Positions 26,522-35,948 are shown, counted from the first letter of the stretch. The stretch is 64,000 nucleotides of DNA from Dolichospermum sp. DET69 (GCA_017355425.1 CP070233.1:4009501-4073500), one strand, 5' to 3'. Made by a program: numbers and translations. The notes: generated by a model not told the origin, from the sequence alone.

Positions 26522-26833
26522 TTATACACCCATATTCTTTTTATAGCGTTGAGCCGCAACCCGTAACTTTTCACTTGGTGCTGGTGGATTAAGTAGTGCT
26601 TCTACAAAAACTTCTTGGTCTTTTCTGCTTAAAACCATGATTTCATTTTCCTGAATAATCTGGTTTGCAGCACCGACAAGACTGCTAACTACAAAATCTG
26701 TGAGTGTCCGTCCCTGAATATCAGCCGCACGTTGGAACAATTCCTTGTTTTCTTGACTGATACGGGCTTCTAATCTTTCTGATTTAGAACGCAAGGATTT
26801 TTCTCGGCTGCTTTTAGCCAATGTATGAGTCAT
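26522..26833 (-). CDS. tacA: DUF1778 antitoxin, TacA-like
   Basis: 103 residues. The ribbon-helix-helix DNA-binding region is SERLEARISQENKELF ... GRTLTDFVVSSL, and the C-terminal tail (PPAPSEKLRVAAQRYKK) is the toxin-binding segment. First gene of the pair, with zero spacing to the toxin. Probably represses its own promoter. Confidence 0.88.
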   Translation of the reverse strand: MTHTLAKSSREKSLRSKSERLEARISQENKELFQRAADIQGRTLTDFVVSSLVGAANQIIQENEIMVLSRKDQEVFVEALLNPPAPSEKLRVAAQRYKKNMGV

Positions 26834-26929
26834 GATAGTTTCTACACAATAAATGTGATGTGTAAATTTCTAATGTACGGCAAATGTCCTAACAAATAAT
26901 AGTGTAGTTATTTATTACAGAAATGTCAA

Positions 26930-27424
26930 CTATCCCCAATCTCCAGACTTTCCACCCGTCTTACTCACTAAATGAATCGCCTCAATTTGAATTGACTTTT
27001 CTAACGCTTTAGCCATATCGTATAAAGTCAAAGCAGCAATAGACACCGCTGTTAAAGCTTCCATTTCTACACCAGTTTCTGCTTTGGTTTTCACAGTGGC
27101 ATCAATTTGATAACCAGGTAATTGGGCATCGGGAATAATTTCCACGGTAATTTTCTGCAAAGGTAAAGGATGACAAAGAGGAATTAAATTTGCTGTCTGT
27201 TTAGCGGCCATGATTCCCGCTAACCTCGCAGTTGCCAAAACATCACCTTTAGGAGTGTTACCGGCTTGAATAGTGGCGAATGTCTCCGGTAACATCCGCA
27301 CCTTACCAGTAGCCACTGCTTGGCGAATAGTGGCTACTTTGCCTGATACATCAACCATTTGAGCTTCTCCCTGAGCATCTAAATGGGTTAAGGAAAAAGA
27401 ATTTGCAAAATTAGCTTGCGTCAT
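26930..27424 (-). CDS. moaC: Cyclic pyranopterin monophosphate synthase (molybdenum cofactor)
   Basis: 164 residues. All family blocks are present: [44 protein letters not shown] and the terminal KTGGKSGDW. MoaC converts the MoaA product to cyclic pyranopterin monophosphate in molybdopterin synthesis. Length and ends are normal. The start lies 37 bp from the divergent tRNA-Arg. Confidence 0.96.
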   Translation of the reverse strand: MTQANFANSFSLTHLDAQGEAQMVDVSGKVATIRQAVATGKVRMLPETFATIQAGNTPKGDVLATARLAGIMAAKQTANLIPLCHPLPLQKITVEIIPDAQLPGYQIDATVKTKAETGVEMEALTAVSIAALTLYDMAKALEKSIQIEAIHLVSKTGGKSGDWG

Positions 27425-27461
27425 TGGGAAAGTGTGTGCTATTATTAAATTCGTGAGTCAA

Positions 27462-27535
27462 GGGTGTGTAGCTCAGTGGACCAGAGCACGTGGCTACGAA
27501 CCACGGTGTCGGGGGTTCGAATCCCTCCTCGCCCA
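27462..27535 (+). tRNA. tRNA-Arg(ACG)
   Basis: 74 nt. Anticodon stem CGTGG/CCACG closes CTACGAA with anticodon ACG at 27496-27498. The T-arm GGGGG TTCGAAT CCCTC has one imperfect pair. The acceptor GGGTGTG pairs with CTCGCCC through one G-T wobble and one T-T mismatch. Discriminator A; CCA not encoded. Confidence 0.93.
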
Positions 27536-27603
27536 TTTCTATAATTTTAAATGCACAAGTGCCATTTTTGGTGTTTGTGCATTTTTGATCGGTTTTAAAG
27601 GAC

Positions 27604-27831
27604 TGGGTGAAGGCATTGTCATTGGGTGAAGGCATTGTCATTGGGTGAAGGCATTGTCATTGGGTGAAGGCATTGTCATTGGGTGAAGGCATTGTCATTG
27701 GGTGAAGGCATTGTCATTGGGTGAAGGCATTGTCATTGGGTGAAGGCATTGTCATTGGGTGAAGGCATTGTCATTGGGTGAAGGCATTGTCATTGGGTGA
27801 AGGCATTGTCATTGGGTGAAGGCATTGTCAT
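27604..27831. repeat. 12 perfect copies of a 19-bp tandem repeat
   Basis: Unit TGGGTGAAGGCATTGTCAT repeated twelve times with no visible mismatch (228 bp), starting 68 bp after the tRNA-Arg and ending 39 bp before the MFS stop codon. Nineteen is not a multiple of three, so it is non-coding. The remaining bases up to 27870 are a GGGCGCAGG CCCTGCGCCC palindrome. Confidence 0.97.
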
Positions 27832-27870
27832 TGGGCGCAGGCCCTGCGCCCCTACTGGATTCGGAGATGT

Positions 27871-29094
27871 CTATTTTACAGCGTAAATATCTTCAGTCTG
27901 ACCTAAAGCAAAGCGCACAGATTGCGGGATATTGCGGCTAGACTGGGTAAGGAAGATGATCATGGCTATGACAGTTAAACCTGTAGTCAAACCAAACATA
28001 TTCCGATAACCCAGGGTTTCGGCAAATGTACCAAAAATTGGCCCAGCGATCGCTAAACCGATATCAAATCCCATTAAGGAAGCACCAAATATTCTGCCGC
28101 GTTCATGGGGTAAAGCTCTATCTGTCATCAATACAGAAATCATGGGAATGAGTGTACCCGAAGCAGCACCTTCCATACATGCTCCTAATAAGAACATGAA
28201 AGCGTTATTTGCTTGCCAAACACAGATGATAGCCAAAGTGTAAGCTAACAAACTCATGGTAACAAATAAACCCCGTCCATATTGATCTGAAGCTTTACCA
28301 GTAAATAATCTACAAGCAAAACTGGAGACAGCCGCAGCGGTAAAAAAGAAACCTGGATTTAAATCAACTCCCGTGGATTTGATGAATAAGGAGATGAAAG
28401 TATGCAAACTACCTAAGGTCAAACCACTCAATAATAAGACGATAGCAGGAATCCGCACGCGAGGACTGGTTAATATTTGCCAAAAGTTATCATTTTTGCT
28501 GTTATTTGGTTTGGTGGCAACAGGTGGATTAACAATGGGAATGATACATAATAAACCTAGAGAACATAAAGCCGCAGATGAGATAAATAAGGGGGTATAA
28601 CCAGCGCTTGCTTGTAAAAATCCACCTATGGCTGGACCTATTCCCACACCTAAAGGACTCACCAAACTCATGTAACCAACGACCTCACCGCGACGGTGTG
28701 CTGGTGCTAAATCGCTGACTAGGGCAATGTAGGCTGTGGCAAAAGCTGCAATACTAATGCCATGAAAGGCGCGAATTACCATGAGGGGAATTATTGATTT
28801 GACAAATAAATATCCCAAAGGAGCGATCGCAGCCACAGACATTCCAATCAATAATACTACTTTGCGACCCCGTGTATCTGCTAAAGCACCCATTGACGGG
28901 CGACATAGTAACATCCCGATGGCAAAGCTACCCATCACAATGCCAATTTCTTGTTTACTAGCACCAATATGTTCAATATATAAGGGTAAGGTGGGCAATA
29001 ATGAGGCCAAACCTGACCAGAAAAACAAACCCGCTGCAAATAACATGAGCAGGTTTTTTCGGAGATTAGCGTCAAAAGTATCAAAGGCTTTCAC
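27871..29094 (-). CDS. Major facilitator superfamily drug/metabolite exporter
   Basis: 407 residues with about 12 membrane helices. MFS motif A is GALADTRGRKVV after helix 2, and GPAIGGFLQ is the antiporter-type motif C. It resembles the tetracycline/multidrug-resistance branch of 12-helix exporters. Substrate unknown. It stands alone on the minus strand. Confidence 0.88.
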   Translation of the reverse strand: MKAFDTFDANLRKNLLMLFAAGLFFWSGLASLLPTLPLYIEHIGASKQEIGIVMGSFAIGMLLCRPSMGALADTRGRKVVLLIGMSVAAIAPLGYLFVKSIIPLMVIRAFHGISIAAFATAYIALVSDLAPAHRRGEVVGYMSLVSPLGVGIGPAIGGFLQASAGYTPLFISSAALCSLGLLCIIPIVNPPVATKPNNSKNDNFWQILTSPRVRIPAIVLLLSGLTLGSLHTFISLFIKSTGVDLNPGFFFTAAAVSSFACRLFTGKASDQYGRGLFVTMSLLAYTLAIICVWQANNAFMFLLGACMEGAASGTLIPMISVLMTDRALPHERGRIFGASLMGFDIGLAIAGPIFGTFAETLGYRNMFGLTTGLTVIAMIIFLTQSSRNIPQSVRFALGQTEDIYAVK

Positions 29095-29138
29095 GGCAGA
29101 TGCAATAATGCAAAAAGTATTATTTCTATATTGTTACG

Positions 29139-30092
29139 TTACTTAACATTTTTTGCCACAACTTCTCGGACTCGATAGATTGGTCGTCCTTGAGATTCAT
29201 GATAAGTTCGCATCAGTAATTCTGCCAAAAGACCGAAGCAAAATAACTGTACTCCTGCTACTAGCAGCAATACCGCTAAAATTAACAGAGGACGGTTGCC
29301 AATATCTGCATGAAAAGCTAATTTAATGAAGGTTAAATGTATACCTATTCCTCCACCTGCAACCATAGAAATTAAGCCTAACAGCCCAAAAACGTGCATG
29401 GGACGGGTGAGGAACTTTTTCATAAACAGAATAGTTAATAAATCCATCAATACCCGAAATGTCCGCGATATGCCATATTTACTTTGTCCAAATCGTCGCG
29501 CATGATGACGCACAGGTACTTCTGTAATTCTCGCCCCTTCGATATATGCCAATGCAGGTAAAAAGCGGTGTAATTCTCCATAAAGGTTCATATCTGCCAC
29601 TAATTCAGCCCGATACGCTTTGAGAGAACAACCATAATCATGAATATAAACGCTTGTAGCTCTACGAATTAACCAATTAGCAATTTTAGAAGGTAAAAGG
29701 CGATTTACAGCCCCATCTTGGCGATTTTGCCGCCAACCACTTACTAAATCATAACCTTCATCTAGCTTTGCTAATAACATGGGAATATCAGCGGGGTCAT
29801 TTTGTAAATCAGCGTCTAAAGTCACGATTACTTTAGCTGTGGCATAATTAAAGCCCGCAGACATAGCCGCAGTTTGTCCATAGTTACGACGTAAAATCAC
29901 CGCTTTTAAATCAGTACGGGTCTGTGCCTGTTCTTTGAGAAATTCGGCTGTACCATCACTAGAACCATCATCTACACAGATAATTTCATAATTAAATTTA
30001 CTAGCTGTGAGAGTTGAAGAAATGGCTTCTAGCAATAAAGGTAGACTTTCTACTTCATCTTTGATTGGGACAACTACGGATACATCTAACAT
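29139..30092 (-). CDS. Family 2 glycosyltransferase, polyprenyl-phosphate type
   Basis: 317 residues. GT2 motifs: VPIKDEVESLP, CVDDGSSDGT, RRNYGQTAAMSAG and the DxD-bearing DADLQND. Two C-terminal membrane helices (about 232-255 and 268-292) match DPM1/ArnC/GtrB-like enzymes that charge a lipid carrier with sugar. It probably serves cell-envelope glycan synthesis. Confidence 0.88.
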   Translation of the reverse strand: MLDVSVVVPIKDEVESLPLLLEAISSTLTASKFNYEIICVDDGSSDGTAEFLKEQAQTRTDLKAVILRRNYGQTAAMSAGFNYATAKVIVTLDADLQNDPADIPMLLAKLDEGYDLVSGWRQNRQDGAVNRLLPSKIANWLIRRATSVYIHDYGCSLKAYRAELVADMNLYGELHRFLPALAYIEGARITEVPVRHHARRFGQSKYGISRTFRVLMDLLTILFMKKFLTRPMHVFGLLGLISMVAGGGIGIHLTFIKLAFHADIGNRPLLILAVLLLVAGVQLFCFGLLAELLMRTYHESQGRPIYRVREVVAKNVK

Positions 30093-30123
30093 TGTTAATT
30101 TTATATACTTAAAGACTGGACAT

Positions 30124-30156
30124 AGATCTCCGACTTCTTAAAGAAATCGGGGATCT
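30124..30156 (-). terminator. Hairpin after the NlpC/P60 gene
   Basis: AGATCTCCGACTTCTT and AAGAAATCGGGGATCT pair around a short centre, three bases after the NlpC/P60 stop. Same dispersed hairpin family as 16526-16558. Confidence 0.6.
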
Positions 30157-30159
30157 GAA

Positions 30160-30855
30160 TTATCTATTACCAGCATAACTTTTGATCACTCTACCAGCGC
30201 CGCGTAATTGTTGATAATAAGTCTGACTTACTGTATCTTCTTGTGCGGAAAGTTGGTCAATACCAATACCATTTCTTCCTTGATCTTTTCCTGAACTGTG
30301 AATATACAAACCATCACCTAAATATAAACCTACATGAGTGGCTTTTTGAGGAGTACCAAAAAAGATTAAATCCCCTGGTTGTGTTTGATTAATATCAATA
30401 GGTTGAACAAAAGCTTCTTGTTGATAAGCGTCTCTAGGTAGCCAAATACCAACAGATTTAAAAGCTGCTTGCATTAAACCAGAACAATCATAATTTGGGG
30501 CAACTGTTCCACCCCAAAGATAATGATTATCTTGCTCTTTTGCGGCTTGGGTAAAGGCAATAATTGTGGGTATGTGTTGTTGAATTTCTGCTGTGGAGAT
30601 AAATTGGGGTTGATATATTGTTGTTGTGGGTTGGAGAAATTGCCAATCTTGAACAGATAACCATCCTGGATAGTTATCTTCACATAAACAAACTGCAATT
30701 GCTGTATTTTGATGATTTGATGTTATTCGTAAATGTCGTCCTGTTGCGGCTTGGGTGGCTAAACTAACACATTCAGGAGAATTATAGATATTTAGGTTAG
30801 TCTGACAGTGATATTCTCCAGTAGGGGAAGGGGGAATTAGTAGGTTTATTGACAT
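30160..30855 (-). CDS. NlpC/P60 cell-wall endopeptidase
   Basis: 231 residues. An SH3b-like N-terminal half (about 15-85) is followed by the cysteine peptidase with catalytic Cys in YDCSG, His in ATHVGLY, and a third polar residue in HSSG. Closely resembles the structurally studied Anabaena/Nostoc gamma-D-glutamyl-diamino-acid endopeptidases, which trim peptidoglycan stem peptides. No signal peptide, consistent with cytoplasmic recycling. Confidence 0.9.
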   Translation of the reverse strand: MSINLLIPPSPTGEYHCQTNLNIYNSPECVSLATQAATGRHLRITSNHQNTAIAVCLCEDNYPGWLSVQDWQFLQPTTTIYQPQFISTAEIQQHIPTIIAFTQAAKEQDNHYLWGGTVAPNYDCSGLMQAAFKSVGIWLPRDAYQQEAFVQPIDINQTQPGDLIFFGTPQKATHVGLYLGDGLYIHSSGKDQGRNGIGIDQLSAQEDTVSQTYYQQLRGAGRVIKSYAGNR

Positions 30856-30865
30856 TATTAATATT

Positions 30866-31150
30866 GTCTGAATCAGGATTTAAGGATGAACAGGATTATC
30901 TATTTGTCAGAATCAGGATGTCCAGGATTTAAGGATGAACAGGATAAAACAATAAACCATTGTGCTTAATTGTTAAATTCTTTATTGTCTGAATCAGGAT
31001 TTTCAGGATTTGAAGGATGACCAGGATTGTATAATCAACAATTTCATTAATTCTCAGATTTTTCATTGTCTGAATTACAATGAGCAATATCTAAGGATAC
31101 ACAGAATTATATAATAAACCATCCTGTAAATCCTTAAATCCTGGATATCC
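30866..31150. repeat. Cluster of TCTGAATCAGGAT-type dispersed repeats
   Basis: At least four diverged units of the form GTCTGAATCAGGATTT..AGGATTTAAGGATGAACAGGAT occur in both orientations (30866-30950, 30988-31025, 31118-31160). The family recurs at 35893-35937, 36490-36533 and 38689-39265. Confidence 0.75.
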
Positions 31151-31154
31151 TGAT

Positions 31155-31348
31155 TCAGACACCAGCCTTTATGTCATCACATAATCGTCGATCCTCATTA
31201 CTCAAACCAGAATTTGGATTGTGCAAATAATCCTGCAAATATTCACAACCATCCACAAGTAACCGGTCTAAATTTCGCACAGGCCATAACCTGGCTGTTT
31301 TGTCTCTAGAAGCCGTAGCAATGGTTTGCCCATTGGGGCTAAAACTCA
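31155..31348 (-). pseudogene. C-terminal fragment of a WD40-repeat protein
   Basis: Encodes SFSPNGQTIATASRDKTARL, one WD40 blade, then a tail (GCEYLQDYLHNPNSGLS..DRRLCDDI) typical of the end of large cyanobacterial WD40/NACHT proteins. Everything upstream is missing; it is joined at 31348/31349 to a Rpn-family fragment. Confidence 0.75.
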
Positions 31349-31595
31349 AGTCGGATAACCAGATTAACCGTTGCTTGTTCTAATCCCTCTTCCCGTCCCT
31401 CTTCTTTAATTTCTCGATAAACTCGCGTTTCTTTGAGTGTAATTCCCAACATAGATTCTACCTCCGTGCGACTTAGGTTTTCAAACTTATACACCATTAT
31501 CGTCGTGATCATTTCTATTATGGCGCGACTTGATGGTGATAGTATTTCTGTATTAGTTTTTGTTAATAAATACCTTGCTGCTTCTGGTGCTTGAC
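31349..31595 (-). pseudogene. Partial duplicate of the DUF2887/DUF4351 gene
   Basis: 247 bp matching 31850-32096 of the intact gene with only about six differences and no gaps, 501 bp away in the same orientation. It covers the segment from ARYLLTKTN to VIRL. In the original frame it hits a stop six codons after the junction with the WD40 fragment (IRLEF*). Confidence 0.85.
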
Positions 31596-31698
31596 TTTAA
31601 TCAATAAAATAGACTTCTCAAACGGATACCAGTGCTAAGTAATAACATAGTATTGTAAGTGATGCGTTAGGAAAGTTTAACGCATCCTCCAATATTGA

Positions 31699-32553
31699 TT
31701 AATCCTGCAAAGCTGTTAACCAAACCTGTAAATCAGCCAAATTGGTAAAATCTAATAATGCTTCGCTCAAATCTTCCAATATAGGTAATGGTAAAGCAGA
31801 AATAGCGGTGCGGATTTCTGGGGATAATTCTCCAAACCGCTTTGTTAGCAGTCGGATAACCAGATTAACCGTTGCTTGTTCTAATCCTTCTTCCCGTCCC
31901 TCTTCTTTAATTTCTCGATAAACTCGCGTTTCTTTGAGTGTAATTCCCAACATAGATTCTACCTCCGTGCGACTTAGGTTTTCAAACTTGTACACCATTA
32001 TCGTCGTGATCATTTCTATTATGGCGCGACTTGATGGTGATGGTATTTCTTCATTAGTTTTTGTTAACAAATACCTTGCTGCTTCTGGTGCTTGACCTTC
32101 TTCTAAGGTTGTGAGTACCATCAATGCTACCCATACAGGTAATTGTCGAATATCTCCCAATTCATCTAAATATACTCGATGTACTTGATTACCATTGAGT
32201 AAGCTCCGATGAGGATAAATATCACTTTGTTCTGTTTTGCGAGATGGATAAATTATCACTGCTTGCCAATCGCTAAATCTAGCACGGTTGCGGTAGAAAT
32301 ATAGTGAAGATTCAGCAAATACCCTTTCATAAAGCTGTTTATCTACCTGGAATTGTACTTCACAGAAATAAACAACACCCCTATTTTCATTTTCTGGTGG
32401 TAAAAATACACCGTCAATTTCAAATCTGGGTTCTTTGACTGCTACAGAATCAAACCTATAATCATCGGCATTTGCAGGAGGATTTTGCAATAGTTGAAAT
32501 AAGAGGGAAGGAGATTGTTGAAAGAGTTTGTAAAATATTGAGTCTCGACGCAT
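31699..32553 (-). CDS. Rpn-family PD-(D/E)XK nuclease (DUF2887 + DUF4351)
   Basis: 284 residues. The N-terminus (DSIFYKLFQQSPSLLFQLL) and EIDGVFLP ... YFCEVQFQVDKQLYERVFAE carry the D and ExQ residues of the PD-(D/E)XK fold. The C-terminus has LGITLKETRVYREIKEEGRE and the DUF4351 segment VIRLLTKRFGELSPEIRTAI. Rpn-type proteins are recombination-promoting nucleases, highly paralogous in filamentous cyanobacteria. The 5' end is divergent from the serine hydrolase. Confidence 0.85.
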   Translation of the reverse strand: MRRDSIFYKLFQQSPSLLFQLLQNPPANADDYRFDSVAVKEPRFEIDGVFLPPENENRGVVYFCEVQFQVDKQLYERVFAESSLYFYRNRARFSDWQAVIIYPSRKTEQSDIYPHRSLLNGNQVHRVYLDELGDIRQLPVWVALMVLTTLEEGQAPEAARYLLTKTNEEIPSPSSRAIIEMITTIMVYKFENLSRTEVESMLGITLKETRVYREIKEEGREEGLEQATVNLVIRLLTKRFGELSPEIRTAISALPLPILEDLSEALLDFTNLADLQVWLTALQD

Positions 32554-32705
32554 ATAGTATTTTTAGAGATGATTTTGTAACTAAATTTTGTAATTCATTA
32601 GCTGATAATAGTCCGCATTTTCTTATCTACCTGAGTGAGTATACAAATAATGATAAAATGAAATCAGCAACTAAACTCTTAATATCATCAGGAAATTCTT
32701 CACCA

Positions 32706-33644
32706 ATGGTTTTTTTTAATAAAGACGAACAACTAGAAAATCTCGGTAATCAAATTTTAGAGGCAACTTGGGCAAAATTTCCGACTTTAGCATCTAATCA
32801 AATTGCATTGACTTGGGTTGTATATGATCCTCCAGCACCAGTTAATACAGGTGGTGCGCTGACTCCAAACGCTTTTTGGTCACACGCGGTGCGGGGATTT
32901 AGTTATCGGGGAGGAGAGCGGATTTATCCGGCTAGTGTGGTGAAATTATTTTATTTGGTGGTGCTGCAAGAATGGCTAGAAAAGGGTATGAGTCAGACTT
33001 CAGGAGAATTAGATCGAGCTTTGACTGATATGATAGTTGATTCTAGTAATGATGCTACCAGTTTAATAGTTGATATTCTCACTGGTACTACTTCTGGTCC
33101 ACAGTTAACCCCTGGTCCTTTTGAAACGTGGAAATATCAGCGGAATATTATTAATCGCTATTACCAGTCTTTGGGGTGGGAGGAAATGCAAGTAATTAAT
33201 GCCTGTCAAAAAACTTGGGGTGATGGTCCCTATGGACGGGAAAAGGCGTTTTATGGGGAAATGTTTGAAAATCGCAATATGTTGACCACAGATGCTACTG
33301 CCAGATTATTACATAGTATCGTGGGTGGGGTAGCGGTTTCTAGTATGCGATCGCAATCCATGATGAATTTACTTAAACGCAGTCTTAATCCAGAAGAGTT
33401 ACCCCAAGATGGGGAAGAAGACCAGGTTACAGGCTTCTTAGGCAGTGGATTACCGGAAAATAGTCAAATCTGGTCAAAAGCAGGTTGGACAAGCACAGTC
33501 CGTCACGATGCGGCTTATATTGAATTACCTGATCAACGTCCTTATTTATTAGCAGTATTTACGGAAGGGAAAGAACAAGCTAAAAGCAGAGAAATTTTGC
33601 CTTTTGTGTCTGAAAGAATTGCACAAGCCGTAGCTAATTTATAA
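32706..33644 (+). CDS. Serine hydrolase of the class A beta-lactamase / penicillin-binding fold
   Basis: About 312 residues if it starts at ATG 32706 (MVFFNKDEQLENL); the frame is open from 32472, but the upstream part overlaps the divergent gene and lacks domain features. Active-site SxxK is YPASVVKLF, the SDN-like triad is DSSNDAT, and KTG is replaced by KAGW. No signal peptide is obvious. Directly followed (40 bp) by an amidase-glucosaminidase, so a role in peptidoglycan metabolism or sensing is likelier than antibiotic resistance. Confidence 0.8.
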   Translation: MVFFNKDEQLENLGNQILEATWAKFPTLASNQIALTWVVYDPPAPVNTGGALTPNAFWSHAVRGFSYRGGERIYPASVVKLFYLVVLQEWLEKGMSQTSGELDRALTDMIVDSSNDATSLIVDILTGTTSGPQLTPGPFETWKYQRNIINRYYQSLGWEEMQVINACQKTWGDGPYGREKAFYGEMFENRNMLTTDATARLLHSIVGGVAVSSMRSQSMMNLLKRSLNPEELPQDGEEDQVTGFLGSGLPENSQIWSKAGWTSTVRHDAAYIELPDQRPYLLAVFTEGKEQAKSREILPFVSERIAQAVANL

Positions 33645-33684
33645 AATTGCAATTGCTGGGACTTAACAACGGAAATAGGTAAAA

Positions 33685-35031
33685 ATGGGACGGATTTTTA
33701 TTTCTGCGGCACATGGTGGCACAGAAGCGGGTAAGAATGACCCTGGAGCGATCGCTGGTGGCACAACAGAAGCAAAGGAAATGATTCTTTTGCGGGATTT
33801 GGTGGTAATAGAACTCCGCACCCGTAATTTAGAAGTTTTGGCTGTTCCTGACGATTTAAGTGCCGCTCAAACTATTACTTGGATTAATGCTCGTGCTAAT
33901 TCTAAAGATGTAGCCATAGAAATTCAAGCTAATGCGGCTAGTAGTCCATCTGTGCGTGGAGGAAGTGCCTTCTATATTGCCAAAAATGACCAACGCAAAC
34001 AAAACGCCGAAATGGTATTAAAAGGACTTTTGCAACGTGTCCCGCAATTACCAAATCGCGGAGTGAAACCAGATACAGAAAGTGGTTTGGGTAGTTTACA
34101 ATTTTGTCGTCAAACTGCAATTGGCGCTTTATTACTACAAGTCGGTTTCTTGAGTAGTCCTGAAGATCGGGCTTTATTGCAAAGTCGTCGTCGTGATTTT
34201 GCCATAGGAATTGCGGAAGGGCTTGCTACTTGGAGTCAAACAAATGATCCTCAGCAACCAACAACCGAAAACTATTCCAGCATTAATATCAATATCAATG
34301 GACAAACTTACTCAGAACAAGGAGTATTAATTAATGGTAATGCTTATATCCCAATTGATTTAGTAGATCGGTTACGAGTTAATATCTCAAAAGTTAATAA
34401 TCTTCGTCGGATTACCTATCGGCAAATAGTTTATATCAAAGCAGTAGAACTTCGAGATTCTCATGTTTCGATTAATTGGGATAGTGCCACACGTACAGTA
34501 AAATTACGCTCAATTTCCGCAGTTTGTCCCGGACAAATTGAGCAAATTATCTCTAATGGTAATACATCAGAAATACAGCTACAATTATTTCTGAAAAACA
34601 ATAATGAAAGTGCCATTACACAGTTTCCTGACCTTTCTAAACTATATCGAGAAGAAGCAACTATCGAAGGCATAAATCATGATATTGCTTTTTCTCAAAT
34701 GTGTTTAGAAACTGGATTTTTACGGTTTGGTACTGATATTAAACCCCAGCAAAATAACTTTGCCGGTTTGGGTGCAGTTGGTGGTGGTGCAGAGGGAGCA
34801 TCATTTCCTAGTGCCAGAATTGGTGTCAGAGCGCATATTCAACATTTAAAAGCCTATGCCAGTTTAGAACCTTTAGTCCAGCCAGAAGTAGATCCTAGAT
34901 TTCGTTTTGTTACTAGAGGTGTTGCTTCCTCAGTTAATCAATTATCAGGGCGCTGGTCTGCGGATTTAGACTACGGAATCAAAATTACAGCTATCATCAG
35001 AAGACTCTATGAATCAGCAAATCTTTTATAA
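33685..35031 (+). CDS. Degenerate Amidase_3 domain fused to a glucosaminidase-like domain
   Basis: 448 residues. Residues 1-180 have the AmiC-type amidase fold, with the first zinc His at H10 (AAHGG) and Glu at about 29. The second zinc His of the usual SIHAN motif is Gln81 (EIQANA), and the catalytic Glu of the usual VELGFLSN is Gln152 (LLQVGFLSS). A linker with a copper-amine-oxidase-like beta segment (about 205-275) leads to a glucosaminidase-type domain (GINHDIAFSQMCLETGFLRF, NNFAGLGAVG). The amidase half may only bind peptidoglycan. No signal peptide is evident. Confidence 0.82.
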   Translation: MGRIFISAAHGGTEAGKNDPGAIAGGTTEAKEMILLRDLVVIELRTRNLEVLAVPDDLSAAQTITWINARANSKDVAIEIQANAASSPSVRGGSAFYIAKNDQRKQNAEMVLKGLLQRVPQLPNRGVKPDTESGLGSLQFCRQTAIGALLLQVGFLSSPEDRALLQSRRRDFAIGIAEGLATWSQTNDPQQPTTENYSSINININGQTYSEQGVLINGNAYIPIDLVDRLRVNISKVNNLRRITYRQIVYIKAVELRDSHVSINWDSATRTVKLRSISAVCPGQIEQIISNGNTSEIQLQLFLKNNNESAITQFPDLSKLYREEATIEGINHDIAFSQMCLETGFLRFGTDIKPQQNNFAGLGAVGGGAEGASFPSARIGVRAHIQHLKAYASLEPLVQPEVDPRFRFVTRGVASSVNQLSGRWSADLDYGIKITAIIRRLYESANLL

Positions 35032-35049
35032 CTAGGAAACAGGGAATGG

Positions 35050-35112
35050 GGAATTGGTAATTGGTAATTGGTAATTGGTAATAGGCAATAGGCAATAGGC
35101 AATAGGCAAGAG
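35050..35112. repeat. STRR: TAATTGG and CAATAGG heptamers
   Basis: Runs of GGTAATT followed by GGCAATA heptamers between the amidase and rhomboid genes. Same class as 18073-18112. Confidence 0.85.
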
Positions 35113-35215
35113 GAGAAAAATTTTCTTTATTCTTCATTCCTGGACTCCTGACTCGGTGACTCCTTCTTCTTGAATCCTGTTATAGTGATATTAATAATGA
35201 TTAGGAACAATATTT

Positions 35216-35875
35216 GTGTTTCCCCTCTACGATGAAAACCCTACTCGGATTACCCCATATTTCACCTATGGATTAATTGGGATGAATGTTCTAGTTTTTC
35301 TCCATGAAATAAGTTTGTCAAATCTACAACTAGAACAGTTTTTTCAATTGTATGCGGTAATACCGCAAGAATTAACCATCAACTTGAGTGGAGAGTGGAC
35401 AACCTTATTTACCTCACAATTTTTGCATGGAGGTTGGTGGCACTTAATATCCAATATGATCTATCTGTGGGTATTTGGTAACAATATTGAAGACCGATTA
35501 GGGCATTTTAAATATCTATTATTTTATTTAATTTGTGGTGCTATAGCTGCTTTATGTCAATGGTTTATTGGTATATACTCTACTATTCCTTCCTTGGGAG
35601 CAAGTGGGGCAATTTCTGGAGTTTTAGGTGCATATTTAATCTGGTTTCCCCAAGCCAGAATTACCACATTAATTTTCTTGGGTTTTTTCGTTACCACAAT
35701 TAATGTTCCTGCATTAGTAATTATTGGTATTTTCTTTGTGCAAAATCTCATTTCTGGTTTTGCTAGTCTCCAAGCAGCAGCCAATATGAGTGTAGAAACG
35801 GGAGGAGTCGCTTATTGGGCGCATCTTGGTGGCTTTATTGTCGGGAGTATTTTTGCACTGGGGAATAGGGAATAG
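35216..35875 (+). CDS. Rhomboid-family intramembrane serine protease
   Basis: 219 residues from a GTG at 35216 preceded by AGGA. Six or so membrane segments; HGGWWHLISNMIYLWVFG supplies the helix-2 His/Asn, GASGAISG the catalytic Ser, and AHLGGFIVG the catalytic His. It cleaves membrane proteins within the bilayer. The 3' end runs into a short GGGAATA repeat. Confidence 0.92.
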   Translation: MFPLYDENPTRITPYFTYGLIGMNVLVFLHEISLSNLQLEQFFQLYAVIPQELTINLSGEWTTLFTSQFLHGGWWHLISNMIYLWVFGNNIEDRLGHFKYLLFYLICGAIAALCQWFIGIYSTIPSLGASGAISGVLGAYLIWFPQARITTLIFLGFFVTTINVPALVIIGIFFVQNLISGFASLQAAANMSVETGGVAYWAHLGGFIVGSIFALGNRE

Positions 35876-35948
35876 GGAATAAAATCTCTATTTTCATCCT
35901 GTTCATCCTTTAATCCTGGAAATCCTGATTCTGACAAAGTAACTTACA

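Noticed and set aside
27604-27831. CRISPR array
   Set aside because: Twelve 19-bp units are contiguous and identical with no spacers, so it is a simple tandem repeat.
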